A stretch of 64,000 bases of DNA, from NCBI RefSeq assembly GCF_000003815.2, contig NC_049983.1:24970617-25034616 (forward strand), read 5' to 3'. The notes beneath the pieces are model-generated. The model saw only the letters and a program-made list of their open reading frames with translations. It was not told where the DNA came from and searched no databases. Positions 33,754 to 47,800 of this stretch are shown piece after piece (position 1 is the first letter of the stretch; the number at the start of each line of letters is the position of its first letter). Both the position numbers and the translations under genes were made by a program. The stretch is from Branchiostoma floridae (Eukaryota > Chordata > Leptocardii > Amphioxiformes > Branchiostomatidae).

Positions 33754-35877
33754 CTACGCTGTACATACGGCGCACGTAAGCTCGTGGCCGTCCTTATACG
33801 TTCCGCACGGTAAGGACCCGTTCTGGTCCTCCCGGCTGCACCGCACCTCCACGGGAACCAGGCGGGAGGACTTCCGTAACCTGGAAGAGCGCTCAGAGCC
33901 CTCCGCCTCGCCGTCCACACATATAAACTGTGTTCTGGAGAGGAAAGAGAACGTACACACATAATGATAAGGTTTTGACAAGGTGATTTCGAACAGGATA
34001 ACTTATAGTGAAAGAGGCCATTTACATCAGAGCCCATCAGCCTTCCCTCAAACAGTTGTTGCTGACGTCACAGTTCTGGTCTGGATGTTTGACATATAGT
34101 CATAGGCCCTATTTCCACGAGGCAAAAAAAATGACTTTTCCTAAAATGTCCTACGACGTTCGAAGCGTGGCGCGTGTCCTACGACGCTTTTTTTGCCCGT
34201 GTCAGAGAACGAAAATAACGCGCTGTGGCACGCCGCAGTGTGGCACCTCCGGAGGTCATTTTTTGCCTCGTGTAAACGGGCCCTTATTAGTCTAAGTGTG
34301 ATTTCAGCTTGCCAAAACTGAAAGGATTAAAGGATTATGTTTGCAATGGTCATGTGAGTAGTGTTCGCCTTTTATCTGGTAGGTTGTGAGTTCGATCCCC
34401 GACCGAACCATAATACCATTATGTTTCATTATTCACGCAGTAATTCATGCCCCTTAAATTACCTGGAGCGTTTGTAGTGTGATGACATGAGGTGGCCGCG
34501 GTACTCCAGAGTCCAGCCGGCCGGACAGTCGTCCCGGGCCGGCATGGTGAGCTGGGCCGCCCGCCTCACCGACATGCACACGGCGCAAGGCATCGTCCTC
34601 CTGTGCAGTGTGTCCTGTGGGGAAATGGGAACATGTAAAACATATGTATACATGGTGTAACGGAAACCCCTAGTACAGTACTTTTCATTTTTACACCTTG
34701 TGACACGTTCTCCTCTACAAATGCGTTCTATGCGTTCCATAGACTGTCTAGTACGCGTTGAATAGACTCTGCAGAACATGTTCCAAAGCCTGTATAGAAC
34801 GCGTTCCATAGGATGCATAAAACACATTCCATAGACTGTATAGATCACGTTCCCCAGACTCCATATAAAACATGTTCCATAGACTACATAGAGAATGCGT
34901 TCCATAGAATGTGTAGAACGCGTTCCATAGACTGTATAGAACGCGTTCCATAGAATGCATACTATTAGATAGTGTTCCATAGAATGTGTAGAACAGGTTC
35001 CATAGAATGTATAGAACACGTTCCACAGACTTTAGAACACGTCCCTTAGAATGATCTAAAATTTAGTTCCATAGGCGTTCCGTTCTTAGACTAACAGAAA
35101 GCAATTTGAACTCGATATAAAATAACCAGCTGTGAAGGGAATCCATCAGACATTTCCACATTGCATTACCTGTTTAGCGTGATCTACCGCCCAGTACTCG
35201 GCCCCGTACAGGTATGCCCGGTACGGCTGACTCCCCTCCGTCGGGGCCCTGTACGTGGGCTGCCGAGGGAGGCACAGGTAGTCCCCGCCGCCGCCCGGCT
35301 CGTCGAAGGAAGACCCGCTGGCCGTGCCTGTCATGGATGTGGATTGTAAAATAAACAATAGCAAGTAACGTTAAGCTGTACTATTTTCACTCTACGTTTG
35401 AGCACATGAACAAAACAAAGAAACTGTGTTTCCCTTTCGTTTAGACGAACATATAGAGTCATTAATTCTTGTCAGCCCTCCCGTCAGCTTCGTTTCGAAA
35501 TGAGTATGTTCAGTATGTTCAAGCAAGGAGATTCCTTGATGAAAGCTCCTTGCTTGAACATTTCATTGATGAAAGATCCTTGGTTCAAGTCATTGACAAC
35601 CTGTACTTTGCATCTGAGGTAGAGCTTGACATACAAGTCTTCATTTCCTTACAAAACGAATGAAGTGCATTTTTTAAACTTATTTGCTGGTATAAGATGA
35701 GAAAAAGCCAAACCGCCTGACCTTCGTACACAAGTACTGAGGTTTTCGGACACTCCGCCCTCCCCCATCTCGTGAACACTGCACCGCTAGGAGGCGCTGT
35801 TTTGGCACTGGCGTCCTTTCCTGGCGGTCCTCTCGGACCGGGAGGGCAGCTGCAGGGTCTGACGTCATTCTCGTCAC
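33754..35877 (-). CDS. Exons 4-7 of proteoglycan gene: collagen GXY stretch and C4-like domain
   Basis: Exons 35877-35722, 35327-35170, 34614-34463 and 33934-33754. They encode CSCPPGPRGPPGKD, then a two-fold repeated globular domain. Repeat 1 is FTRWGRAECPKTSVLVYEG...DYLCLP...YLYGAEYW...MPCAVCM; repeat 2 is RDDCPAGWTLEYRGHLMSSH...FICVD...VEVRC...LTCAVCT. From memory this matches the C-terminal domain of sponge 'short-chain collagen C4' and many lancelet proteins, probably a trimeric secreted module stabilised by disulfides. The collagen stretch is very short, so it may only aid trimer alignment. Confidence 0.82.
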
Positions 35878-38800
35878 CTGCAACACAGTTTGTGATGACG
35901 TCAAATGGTTATTACGTCATTGAGCGTCCGCCATGTTGGTCGGTCTTGTGGTTTGTACATGACGTCACATCCGTGCTGATTGATTTAGCCCGTAAGGAAT
36001 TAACATGTTTAAGGACACCAATATTAGAAGCTTTAAGGCTCAAAACTTACAGTACAGTATACAATAATGTTACAAAACTAGAATATGGTTGAGATCATAG
36101 AATAATATTTACAAAATGTCTGTGAAAATCAACTAAATTCCGGCTCGTTACCTTGTATCTTAAAACCCTCTACTGTTCAACAATAGTCGAGGGTAACTGT
36201 GCTTGGCGAAAGCTAAAAAAGTGAGTTTGTTTGATTTTTCTTTATTCACAAGAAGCTCAAATCGGCCTGCAGGCCGCTTTTCATTGAGGTCATGAGGTAG
36301 GTAAGGGTCAGGTAAAACATAATAGAGATATAGATTACATTCGAGTCCTAAACGTTTTCATATGTTCAGTACCATAATTATTGTTTAAAGGAGGCGCACC
36401 ATCTGCTGAAATTCTGCAGTACTGCATCTAACAGTAATACAGGTATCACCGAGGTCAGTCATCTCCTGGTAATTTGCACTTGTTTGTAGGAACACAGCAG
36501 AACACAGAATTTCGCCTACAGGAATTAGCATCTTTAAACCAAGGCGAAAAGCTTCAGGCTCAAAACTTTCAGTAGACTACACAAGAATTTTACAAAACTA
36601 GAATATGAAAAAAAAGACTAGAGAACTAACTTCGTCTGCTCCACCTCATACGAGGATGAACGATGATGATGATGATGATGAAGATGATGAGAGAGGTAGG
36701 CTCTTAGACTCGATATGGCGAAACGCGAAGCGCGACCATCGCCATATAGGGGCGAAACGCGCGGCGCATATCGCCACCGGGGGGCTAAAAGCGAGTTCTC
36801 GATTTTCTCCCCCTGAAAGCGGTAGCGCGAAACGTAATCAAATCATGTGCTAATCATCGCGCTTAGCGCCATCACGGGGTAAAACGCGACATCTCGATTT
36901 TCTCCCCCTGGATACGGCAACGCGAAGCGTAATACAAAACCGTTTATATATTATCGTTCGGTTCTTCTTCTAAAGTTGCAAGTTCGTTCCGTTCGCGATA
37001 CAGATCCTTTCCCCTTTAAACACGTTCCTATTTCTCATATCTCTCTACTAACACTGTTCAATGTCTCTAAATCTTCAAGAAAGGGTTAAGTTTTTATATA
37101 TACCGGAGAAAATGCGATCAGTTCGGGAAAGGTAAGTCGGGGAATTTGCGACTCGGCTCCAAGATGGCGATCGGACAGGGCCGGTGTTATATCATAATAT
37201 ATGCAATTCACGGCTATCCCAGCATGCACAGCAAAGGTATAAACTTACCTTTCATTCATGGACACATTGCAACTTGCCGGCAACGTGACACATACTACTA
37301 GTACCAAGTCGCCTTTGATATCAATAACGTTATTGTAGAACCAAGTACTGGTGATTAATGCTTTCACAATATACTTACTGCCTTATGCCTTATATCTATA
37401 TCTGTGTATGTTGTCAAACCAAGATGTCACAATCAAGGATCGCTGAAAGGTTAGATATATGCCTTGGCGTATGGTTGCGTCGGTCGTCTGCCCGACGACC
37501 AGGAACGTCCGATGGCGATGTTCCGATCCAAGAGTTCCGCAGGGAGGTCTTCTTGGCTGAGTTGCACCCTCGACAAGTGTCCAGGAAGCCGGCGGATGAA
37601 AACCCGAATCTTACTTTTCATTTTATAGCCAAGTTTCTAACTACATAGTAGAATTAGAAGAAATGTTATTTAAGAACAACAGAACTTGAACATGTACGCA
37701 GATATTTAAAAAAAATGTTAATTAAAGTTGAATATGAGAGTATGGCTGCGTCGGTCGACTGCCCGACCGAAGGCCGTCCAGGAACGTCCGCTGCAGCTGG
37801 CGATGTTCCGACCGCCAAGAGCTCCGCCAGCAACAGGTAGGTCATGTCGAGTTGCACCCTTGACGACCAGCCAGGGGATGAAACCCAAATTCCTAGCTAT
37901 ACTACCGATGTAGCTACACAGCTAGTAATTGCTAACTAAGGAATATCAACTTATCTAGAAATAGTAAAGTAGAACTGAGCGTAGCCGGTAAAAATTGGAA
38001 AGGTCAATTGTTATAGGGGATAAACGTCTCACGGGCGATTACTCTGGTTAAGTTATTGAAGCAGACAAAATGCCAATTTAGATACTTCATACGGTTGTTA
38101 AATGTTGCTACATATTTTTATATGTGTATTGCTATATACAAAGGAAGCTGGTCAAATTACTCAACTTTTGAAAAAAAAAGTTTATTTGATTCTCCCCCAG
38201 CTGTTACTATTAGAATGTCCCCTAAATCGTGGGAATTCCAGTACAGAACGTCAGAAGTTCGCTACATCAAACCAAGGAGCTCCTTGATCAAACTTGTACT
38301 GGGCGGCGGTCCTTTGATCTAGTATCATATGTGCCGCGCCGACGGCAAAATCAATCAATTTTGACAGCACTTCCTAGTGTCATGCAATGCATGACGGTCT
38401 AGCATCAGTTGTCGGTAGAAGGAAATATTTGTGTGCCTCGTAGGAAATGCACCAAACATTATGTTTTCTCCCTTTAACTGGTACATGGGTAGTGTTTCAT
38501 AACAAAAGTGATAAGAAGGGGGTATCAGTCTAAAATATACACTTTGAAGGGATATTGGATATCGTCTTATTGGCAATTTGTCGGCGCGGGGCGGACAGGA
38601 TGCCCACGAAACTGCTTGCGTCGCCGGCGTAAACAACAGAATCACATGCACCGATATCATTTGTATAGGTTATTTTACAATCCTCAAATTACTACATAAC
38701 ACATATATTATTATGGGTAATTACTAAGAAAAATCAACACATGTGATTTTACACACGTATATCGTCTGAACGAAAATGAAACAGGAAATCGCATGTGGGG

Positions 38801-41800
38801 AAGGCGTCCAAAGAGACGGGGAAAGGACATGATATGTCAGGGAAACTTCTCGAAAATGTCACCAGAGTGCAATAGCAGGCTAATCTGCTCTGTAGAATGC
38901 TGAATATGTATGTTGAGATAGACTATAACAAGCTTAGATGTCTGTTATGATGGTTTATGTACTTCTAATAGTTCTAGTGGTAGATTTCGGCGTTGTCTAG
39001 TGGTTTTGTCTCCGTAAAGAACCCGATGGCGTTGTCTGAGTTTATCGTCAGAAGAGTAGACCTTCAGCAGCCGGTCGTAAATAAAGTATGCATTAGCCTT
39101 GAACACTCGATTCTAAAACTACCCGTTTTTGTAACTTCCGTATTTCTATTTTTAATAAATGTAAGCAAGATTACAGTCTTGCAGTCACATGTTTGTAGAT
39201 GTTTTAATATCGCACCACACATTTGTAAGTTGTTGCGATTTGTCTTGTGATGATTCCCAGCCACGTAACCGGGTCCTGCGACAGCAAAATTAAACATCAC
39301 TACATGAATATAAACGGTCATTTAAAAACTAACAATTGCTGATTACAATTATGACTATAAGCTGAGCATGTAACAGAAGGGCAAACATACCAATTACGTT
39401 ACGTGTTTCGTAAAAAAAATGTACACGGTGGACCAAGGAGCTTTTAAAAGCTCCTTGGGTGGACAAATTCGTAACTGGTTGTCAATGCGGGTTTTGTATT
39501 ACGCTTCGCGTTGCCGTATCCAGGGGGAGAAAATCGAGATGTCGCGTTTCACCCCGTGATGGCGCTAAGCGCGATGATTAGCACATGATTTGATTACGTT
39601 TCGCGCTACCGCTTTCAGGGGGAGAAAATCGAGAACTCGCTTTTAGCCCCCCGGTGGCGATATGCGCCGCGCGTTTCGCCCCTATATGGCGATGGTCGCG
39701 CTTCGCGTTTCGCCATATCGAGTCCAATGGCCTACCTGGATGAGAATATGGTTGAGATCATTGAACAATACCTAAAAAATATATGTGAAAATCAAAGTTT
39801 TCTGGCTCGTTCCCCTTGAAACCCCTCTACTGTTCACAAGGCCTCAGAGATAGAGAACAACTCTCATTGTGGTCAGAATGAAAACTACGGGAGCTATGGA
39901 CGCTCTCGAGGAACAGGACGAAGTGGAAAGAGTTAAAGAAAGACAAATTACAGCTGTAGCTATAGGGTGTCCAGACCACTGCAGCAGCAGAACACAGAGG
40001 ACAACTACTATTCCCCGGGAAGGTCGTGGATAAATACTGTGCTCGGCGAAAGGTACAATACTGAGTCGTAAACATCTGCGTGTGTTCATTGCCATGATCA
40101 TTGTTCAAAGGAGGCGCACCATCTGTTGACATGTTGCAGTACTGCATCTAACACATAACAGTAGTACAGGTATCACCGAGGTCAGTCATCTGCAGGTAAT
40201 TTGCACTAGTTTGTAGGTTATCAGGCGTCGCCGCGAGACAAGGGATACCTCCGACACAGCCGGGGGAGAAGGAGGGGGAGTGAGTCGGTCAAAGGTTAAG
40301 AGGCCAAAACATTTGTCTAAGAGAGAAAGTAAGGTAAAGTTAGTAACATGCCGTAGGGGCAGTGGGATGTTATGCACTAGTATTCCGTATCTGTATCTAT
40401 ATAGCCGGTATAACCACCCTTCGGCGTAACACACCAGTTTCGCAGGTACGCGGCGCGGCAGCAGCTGGTTATATTACGCTGAACGATCTGTAAACAATAA
40501 CTTTTGCACATGATGCCTCATCTATCTGCAAATGTTCTTTAAAGCTTTCTAGAGAAGATGCCTCTGTTGTGCTTGATGAGTCGTGGGCCATCTTTCTCAT
40601 TCCATCGCCTTTTACCTCCTCATCCAAAAGCTTAAGTCAGGTACATGTATGCATTTTTACACCTGGATGTAGGGATTTAAGTCGTGTAAAGTTAATTTCC
40701 CACGGGCGCAGGATCGGTAGTGGGTTGGATGACAGGATGCGAAGCAAGTACCTCTCAGATTCTTGATCCGTCACACGACCCCAAGAAATTAAGTCAGCGT
40801 TGCAATAATGCAAGATCGGAACCAGATGATCTTACACACACTTGACCAAGAAGATATCAAGTGAAATAGAATAACTTTAAACAAAACCAAGGCCATTGTT
40901 GCTTGCAATGCGTTAGCGTTTCCATTGTCACTCAGCAACATCAAAAGCTTTAATTCACAAGTTGTCACACTCGTCTTGTCAAGTTCCTCGTCGGCATCAT
41001 GTGACCTCGATTTGAGCCTTAATGGGGATTAGTTAATCTCAAAGATCTCCCGTGATAATCAGGTTAACATCCCTGGACTTTCCCTTGAGTCGTAAGGAGT
41101 AATTCGACCTGGCATGACTGACCCGGTCAGTAGCCGGGTTAAGTGGAGTGAGAGCCTCTTAAGGCCCCTTTACACGAGAACAAGAATGAGCCAAAATTCC
41201 ATCAGAATTAAAGTTCTTTTCTTTCCTGGGAATTCGTAGTGACTACTAGTATATTCTAAAAATTCTCACTGCATTCCAGATATTTGTGATTATTCTTGTG
41301 TCCGTGTCGTATGTTTTTGTAATGCTCAAAGCTTTCGAAGTGGATTTGAGGTGGAGAAATATAGGCGAAAGGCATTCAACTCAAGTCGCAAATTTTGCAA
41401 ATTCTTCATTCCGGCTGGTTCTGCTTGATTCCTACTAATTCGGTTTCAATGTGAAGACCTACTCTCCAAGCAGAGGTTTGGCTCCGGCTGTTTTTTAACG
41501 TTTTTTAGTAGTTTTTATCGGGTTTTCTATTTTGTATTTTATCTTGCTGTGTCAAAACTGGCGTACTTCAAGAAAAGTGACAAAATAGAAAGCCCGATAA
41601 AAACGACTAAAAAACGTTAAAAGAAACAACCGGAGCCTAACCTCTGCTTGGAGAGCAGTGAAGACCCTCTTAGCGGTGTGCGGTTCGGCTGTGCACTGTG
41701 ACAAAGTTTGTCACCGGAGCTGAGGGATGTTAGAACAGCCAGGCAAGAGGTCACAGGTGTATCAGTCTGGTAGTAACTAAGAAAACTCTGGGGGCGACCT

Positions 41801-44800
41801 ACATTATTTCTTACGTACATGCACATCAACAGCTGTCTGCCGCTGAAAATCGAAACCATAGCATGTCTGGGACAAAAGATAAAGAAGGAGAAGTTCTGCT
41901 GCAGTACCAATGACACACACCAGGTGGCCAAAATAGATCCACACCTTGGTCTTCCCAACCACTACCCATCCGGAGGTTCTGCTGACCACATATATCCGGA
42001 AGCACAAACACACATACAGACAGACACACACATAACATAATACCTCAGGTAGCCTAAAAATCTGTAAAGGGCATGGGATAGGAACTACAAGCACCAAGCT
42101 GCCTACAAGCCGCCAGAGGCCCAAAATCTTCGTGTATCTAGGTCTCACCAGGACCTACCCACATAACAGATATCAATACATTCCATCCAGGTGTTCTTGA
42201 ATTGTGCTGGTCTTCCACACACACACACACACACATAAAAACACACATATAAGTGCTACCCAAAATATAACCTTCTGAGGCGAAGGTAATTATGTCGTCG
42301 GACCACCCACGACAGGTACCCGCCCGGCCACGGTACGTGCCCCACCCTGTGCGGGAACACTGCTTAGTCTGAGACAGTTATAAATGTGTCTAGTTCCAGG
42401 GCAGGCTGGCATCGCCAGACGGGCCTGTACAAGTCATCAGCACAAGTGTGAACCGACACCTGAAAATCGCATCAGCGGCCAAGATTTTTTTTTATATGTC
42501 AGGCACAAGTTTGGGTCAGAATAGACCAACTCCAGCTAGACCACACCAGATGGTCCTGGTTTTGGTCACATCTAACTACGTGAGGGGAGCAATGTTTAGA
42601 CTTTTGTGTTGACGCTGTTGTTGTTTTGTTGCTGTTTGTTTTTAGTCACCAAGGCAATTTCACAAGTCGTAAGTTGACTTTTGTGGCCGTGTGAATGAAT
42701 GAATGAATCAAACTTTTTGTAATGTTTCTAAAAGTGATCATTTGATGATGACAAAGCCTTATTGTGTATACTTATGTATTTTACGTAGGGCTAGAATAGG
42801 ATCTCCAAAACGGAAGTATATAGGAGAGAAATAAATAAATCAATAAATGAATGAATCAATGAATGATCGAATAACTGAATGAATGAATAAAAAAATTAAA
42901 CGAGGTACAATTTGTTATCGAGAAAAATGTGAGACGAAGGACGAAGGAGGAAGTAACCAAATCGGACATAGGTTCACGATAGGCCAGATGATGTTCAATG
43001 TACTCCAAGTTCATGCTTGTCTAATGTATCGGCCTGTCTAAAACACTAATGACCATTCCAGACAGATGATGGATAGTGATCGCTAGAACCTACACAGGAA
43101 GTACGTGTGACGGAACCAGCAGTTTGGTTTCCACTCCCTGCCAAGGTTACTTCTCTCCTGATACATTTGCCAGCTTCTTGATGATGTATTATTAACCTGT
43201 AGCCAAGACTACATGGCAATGCAGAAAATTTATGGTCATCATCCTAGGGGTTGCACAGGACATACGGTTGATGGCTTTTAAATGATTGTATGCCATGATT
43301 TACCGTTTACGTTAAATGCCAGCCTAGTCTTTAATTCCGGATTCCTTTATGAGTTATAAATAGTTTATATACCATACTACATGGCAGTCCAGGATGAATT
43401 GTTTTGTATAAAACTAGTATAGTTACACAGGGTATGCGTGTTGATGAATTTTAAATTGTTGTTTGCTATGGTACGAACCGTTTTTGACCGACCTCTGTGC
43501 CAATGCTGGGTCTCTCCTAATACATTTTCCACACCCATTGATGATTTAATACTAGCCTGTATCCAAGACTACAAGGTGAGTGACGAGAAATAAATGCTAT
43601 AAGCTCCGGGATGTATTAAAGTGTTGATGACTTTTAAATGAATGTGTGTTATGGAGGTAAACGTTCCCTGCCAAGATCGTGCTTCCTTAACGCCAGCTCC
43701 CTTGCACCAAGGATTAATGACTTGTAAATAGTAATAGGTTATGGAGCTTTACATTCACGGCCAAGGTTGCGTATTCGTAATGCATTTTCCAGCTTCTTGG
43801 CAGAACGAGAATTTCCCGAACACTTGTTCCCTGTTCACGAAACCAAGGATTGATGACTTAATATAATTATAGGTTATGAGGTTTAACGCCCATTGCCAAG
43901 GCTGCGTATTCTTAACGAGTTTTCCAGCTTCTCTTCAGAATGGGAATAACCTGAACACTTGTCAACTAAACCAAGGATTGATGTCTATCTTGTACATAAT
44001 TATAGGTTATGAGGCTTAACGTTCACTGCTAAGGACAATGTTGTGTATTCTTAATGCGTTTTCCTACTTCTTTGCAGAATTGTCAACGAACGCAAAGATT
44101 AATGACTTGTAAATAATCATAGGTTATGAGGCTTTACGTTCATCGCCAAGGTTGCGTCTTGTTAATGCGTTTTCCAGCTTTTCTGCAGAATGGGAATATC
44201 CTGAACACTTGTTCACGAAACCAAGGATTGATGACTTTTAAACAATTATAGGTTATGAGGCGAAATGTTCCGTGCCAAGGTTTTGTTTTCTAAATGCATT
44301 TTCCAGCTTCTCTTTAGAATGGGAATATACTGAACAGATGATGGAAACGAAACCAAGGATTGATGACTTAATATAATTATAGATTATGAGGCTTCACGCT
44401 CATTGCCAAGACTGCGTAGTCTTAATGCGTTTTCCAGCGTTTCTATAGAATGAGAATATCCTGAACAGTCCAAGAACGCAAGGATTGATGACTTTTAAAC
44501 AATCATAAGTTATAAGGCTTTACGTTCATTGCCAAGGTTGCTAAAGTATTCCTAATGCATTTTTCAGCTTCTTTGCAGAATGGGACCATCCTGAACAGTT
44601 TCCCATGATCACAAGGGTTGATGAATTTATACAACTATAGGTTATGAGGATTTACGTTCATTGCCAAGGTTACGTTTTCTTAATGTGTTTTCCAGCTTCT
44701 CTGCAACACTTGTTCCTGTTCACGAAACCAAGGATTGATGACTTAATATAATTAAAGGGTATGGTTATTTACGTTCACTGCCAACGTTGTGCAATCTTAA

Positions 44801-47800
44801 CGCGTTTTCCAGCTTCTGTACAGAATGGGAACGACCTGAACACTTGTTGCCCAGCCGTCCCCCGAGTTTTGCCCAGAACGTGCCGGGTTCCGTGTACACC
44901 GCGGGCGAGCATGACCCCCTGACCCGTACAGGTGGCGATCCCGCAGTGCCCGATAGATCACCCTGAGATAGCCCGTTTATAGTCTGAGGAGGGTCTGTAT
45001 GGGGGGTCCTGACAACGATTTACGCTAAATTCGGGATGGCTGGCAACGCTTTACGTTAAATTCACGAAAGCTACCAACGCTTTAAGCTTCATCCCACTAC
45101 GAATTACGTAAAATGAAATAGCTTCCCTACGAATTACGGGAAATTAAAAAGGCCTGCCTACGCCTTATTGAAAAGAGCATGCACACCCTCTCTTAGGTCA
45201 CGTTTCTAAACCGGGGGCCGACCGGGCAGCTTTCGGGAGCGAAAATAATGGTATAAAAGACATCAAAATACACAAAATGACAAAATAAGATTCATGGGAA
45301 TGATCTGTGCACATTTCTAGGTATGCAGTTTAATTTTTCTTTTCTTAAAACATCCCGGCCCGCTTTGTGACGAGTGACCTAAGCCATAGCAAACAAGGGG
45401 CTCATGTCGTAGTTAGCAGTCCTTATGGGCCACAGACAAGTCCCTAAAAGCATCGCCTGTGAAAACAAAGGCTTTAGTCCGCCCTCCCCCCATTTTCTGC
45501 CTCGTCAGTTTCATCTGGAGAATTTACCCTAATTCTTTGGCGGGAATCCTAAGTGACTGACAGCCCGAGGGGACGACATGACCACCAGATGACTCAATCG
45601 CACTGGTCTGCCGCGATGTGAGGAAGAGACTGACCAGACCGAAGCTATTAGACTCTAAATGAGACAAGGTCTATCCGTGGTTGTCCTTTAATACCCCTAA
45701 ATCATCTTATCTCTACTCTACTCTACACCTGTTCTTCTGCATTCAAACCCGTTTTTCTTTACATCTTAACGTACCTAGATCTGCTGACAGTACGTCCTTG
45801 TATACGTTATGGCCATTTGAACCACGAGAAACATAAAAACCGTTAGACTGTAAAATCTACCAGGCACAGAAAGTCACGTGCAGACGGAACCTCGTGAATC
45901 TAAAACACTTGTCGGGATGACATTTAGTTTTAGCGTCAGCCTGTAAAAACTCTCCCCTCTGCGCTGTTTTAGATCCCAAATTAAAGACCAATTTTGCCTT
46001 TAGCATGTATCGCTGATGTTACAACGTTAGATGATGGGGATTTGCAGTAGGTGTCCGCAACGTTTTCACCACACAATGGACGGAAGTCGTTTTACCATTG
46101 AGAGAGGGCGTGTCGTCTGTCTATCTCTAGACAAGAAAGCAGTCTGAGATAACTGAACTAGAAGGTCATCGCAGGCCCGGGACAGGCTGGATTCATTAAA
46201 GTGTCCGCAAGTAAAGACGTTTGATGTGTGTAACTGAACCCCCTAATATCAATAAATAACCTGATTGGGACACAAAGCGCGCACTGTCACGAGTTACGAC
46301 CTCTGTCATATCGCGATGACCTTGAGAAAATTCGAATATCAAAGACAGCAGCAGATATTAACAGTGAAGGTCACAAGAGGTTCAATCGCCCCCCTCCCAC
46401 CTCTCCAGCAATGAACAACGCTATCGGGATGGCTCAGATCAAAGATTCGGACTAAATGAACAATTTAATTCAATCTCCTGTTATGACCTTGAAATTTACC
46501 GTAACGGTTAGACGCATCATGTGCAGTAAGGATCAATCAGAACGGTCACGTCCGTCACGTGATCCATGAATAACCCAATCAGGAATCAGAATACAAACAT
46601 CTCAGTTTCACAAATAACGAGCCGAGAGTTATAACCTTAAGATTGAGCTTCGATAATCAGAGACAGAAACAGTTTGTAGAGTGTAGGTCAGCAGGTGTGG
46701 CAGCTTCACAGCCCCCCTCCCCCATCGATATCTTATATAGCACTACGGTAACCGTTATCACATCTTCGGACAGAAGGATGGTCCAAGTCCTAACTTTGGC
46801 TTTTGATGCTTGTTCAACTAAACTCGCTTATCTGATACATGACAAGATAGTAGTAAATGGCCCCTCTTCCAGCCGTTTAGATACCCCGTATCATGAAACA
46901 TAATTTTACATAGCATAAACAACGCCATATTTGATTCACTGACTTGATTTTATGGATGACGTCCTCTAGAGACGCCAAATCTAATAAATGTGCGAGGGCA
47001 ACAAAAGACAAATCCAGCAAAAATGCTGCTGTGACCACAGGACTTAATATTCAGTCGGACTCCATTCTTTCCCAGGCTTGATTTGTTTTATGTTCACCTC
47101 TAGTAAGACTGTAAGTTGCCATTCTTGTCTACCCTGGAGAGCAGATACTCTCAAACAATATCTTTTTTATTGACCAGGAACAGTATGTTTCAGAACAGGG
47201 GAACATCAATGCACGCTTGAATGTCATCGATAAAATTAAAGTCAGCGTGGCCTAGGGTTATGGGCTTGACCTAAAGAAATCTATTGGACAATGATTTGAT
47301 CAACAGATAGCAGTTATTCTAAGGCCATCAATAAAGGTCATCGCCCTTCCGGCGCCGGTTATAAATAACCGTTTCCGGGATACTGAGGTCACAGTTCTAA
47401 AAGTCATGACCTTGGCGTTTAGTGCTAGTTCGACAACAAGTGATCTGTTCGGGGATAAGATCAGGTGACAGCAGAGGTCAAACCAGTTCCGCCATCATCA
47501 ATAAACGTCCATCCGGGAAACTCAGGTCACGGCGTTCCTCAAATCATGACCAATGAGGTCGACTTGACCTTGAAAACATTCGATTACGGGAGACATGACC
47601 AGAAACCTCAAGGTCACGGCCCCTCCCCCGCCGGAGATACCGAGTCGTCCGGAGTAATCAATGTCACGGTGACAGTGACCTGAACTTTGACCTTCAATGT
47701 CATCAGAACGTAATGCCGCCATCTTGTCTGACAGGAAAGAATGGGCAGAAATGTGCGACTTCAGCCAGCTTAACTCACACCTATTCAAACACCATTGTAT

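Noticed and set aside
34340-34412. tRNA gene
   Set aside because: Only a B-box-like segment is convincing; acceptor stem and A box do not pair, so at most a SINE relic.
34727-35080. Possible CRISPR-like array of regularly spaced repeats
   Set aside because: Units are degenerate, unequal in length and inside a eukaryotic intron; it is a minisatellite.
37358-37913. Two short plus-strand ORFs with related sequence (VWLRRS...)
   Set aside because: They lie in a duplicated segment inside the 3-kb transposon; the relatedness follows from DNA duplication, they differ by frameshifts and show no transposase motif.
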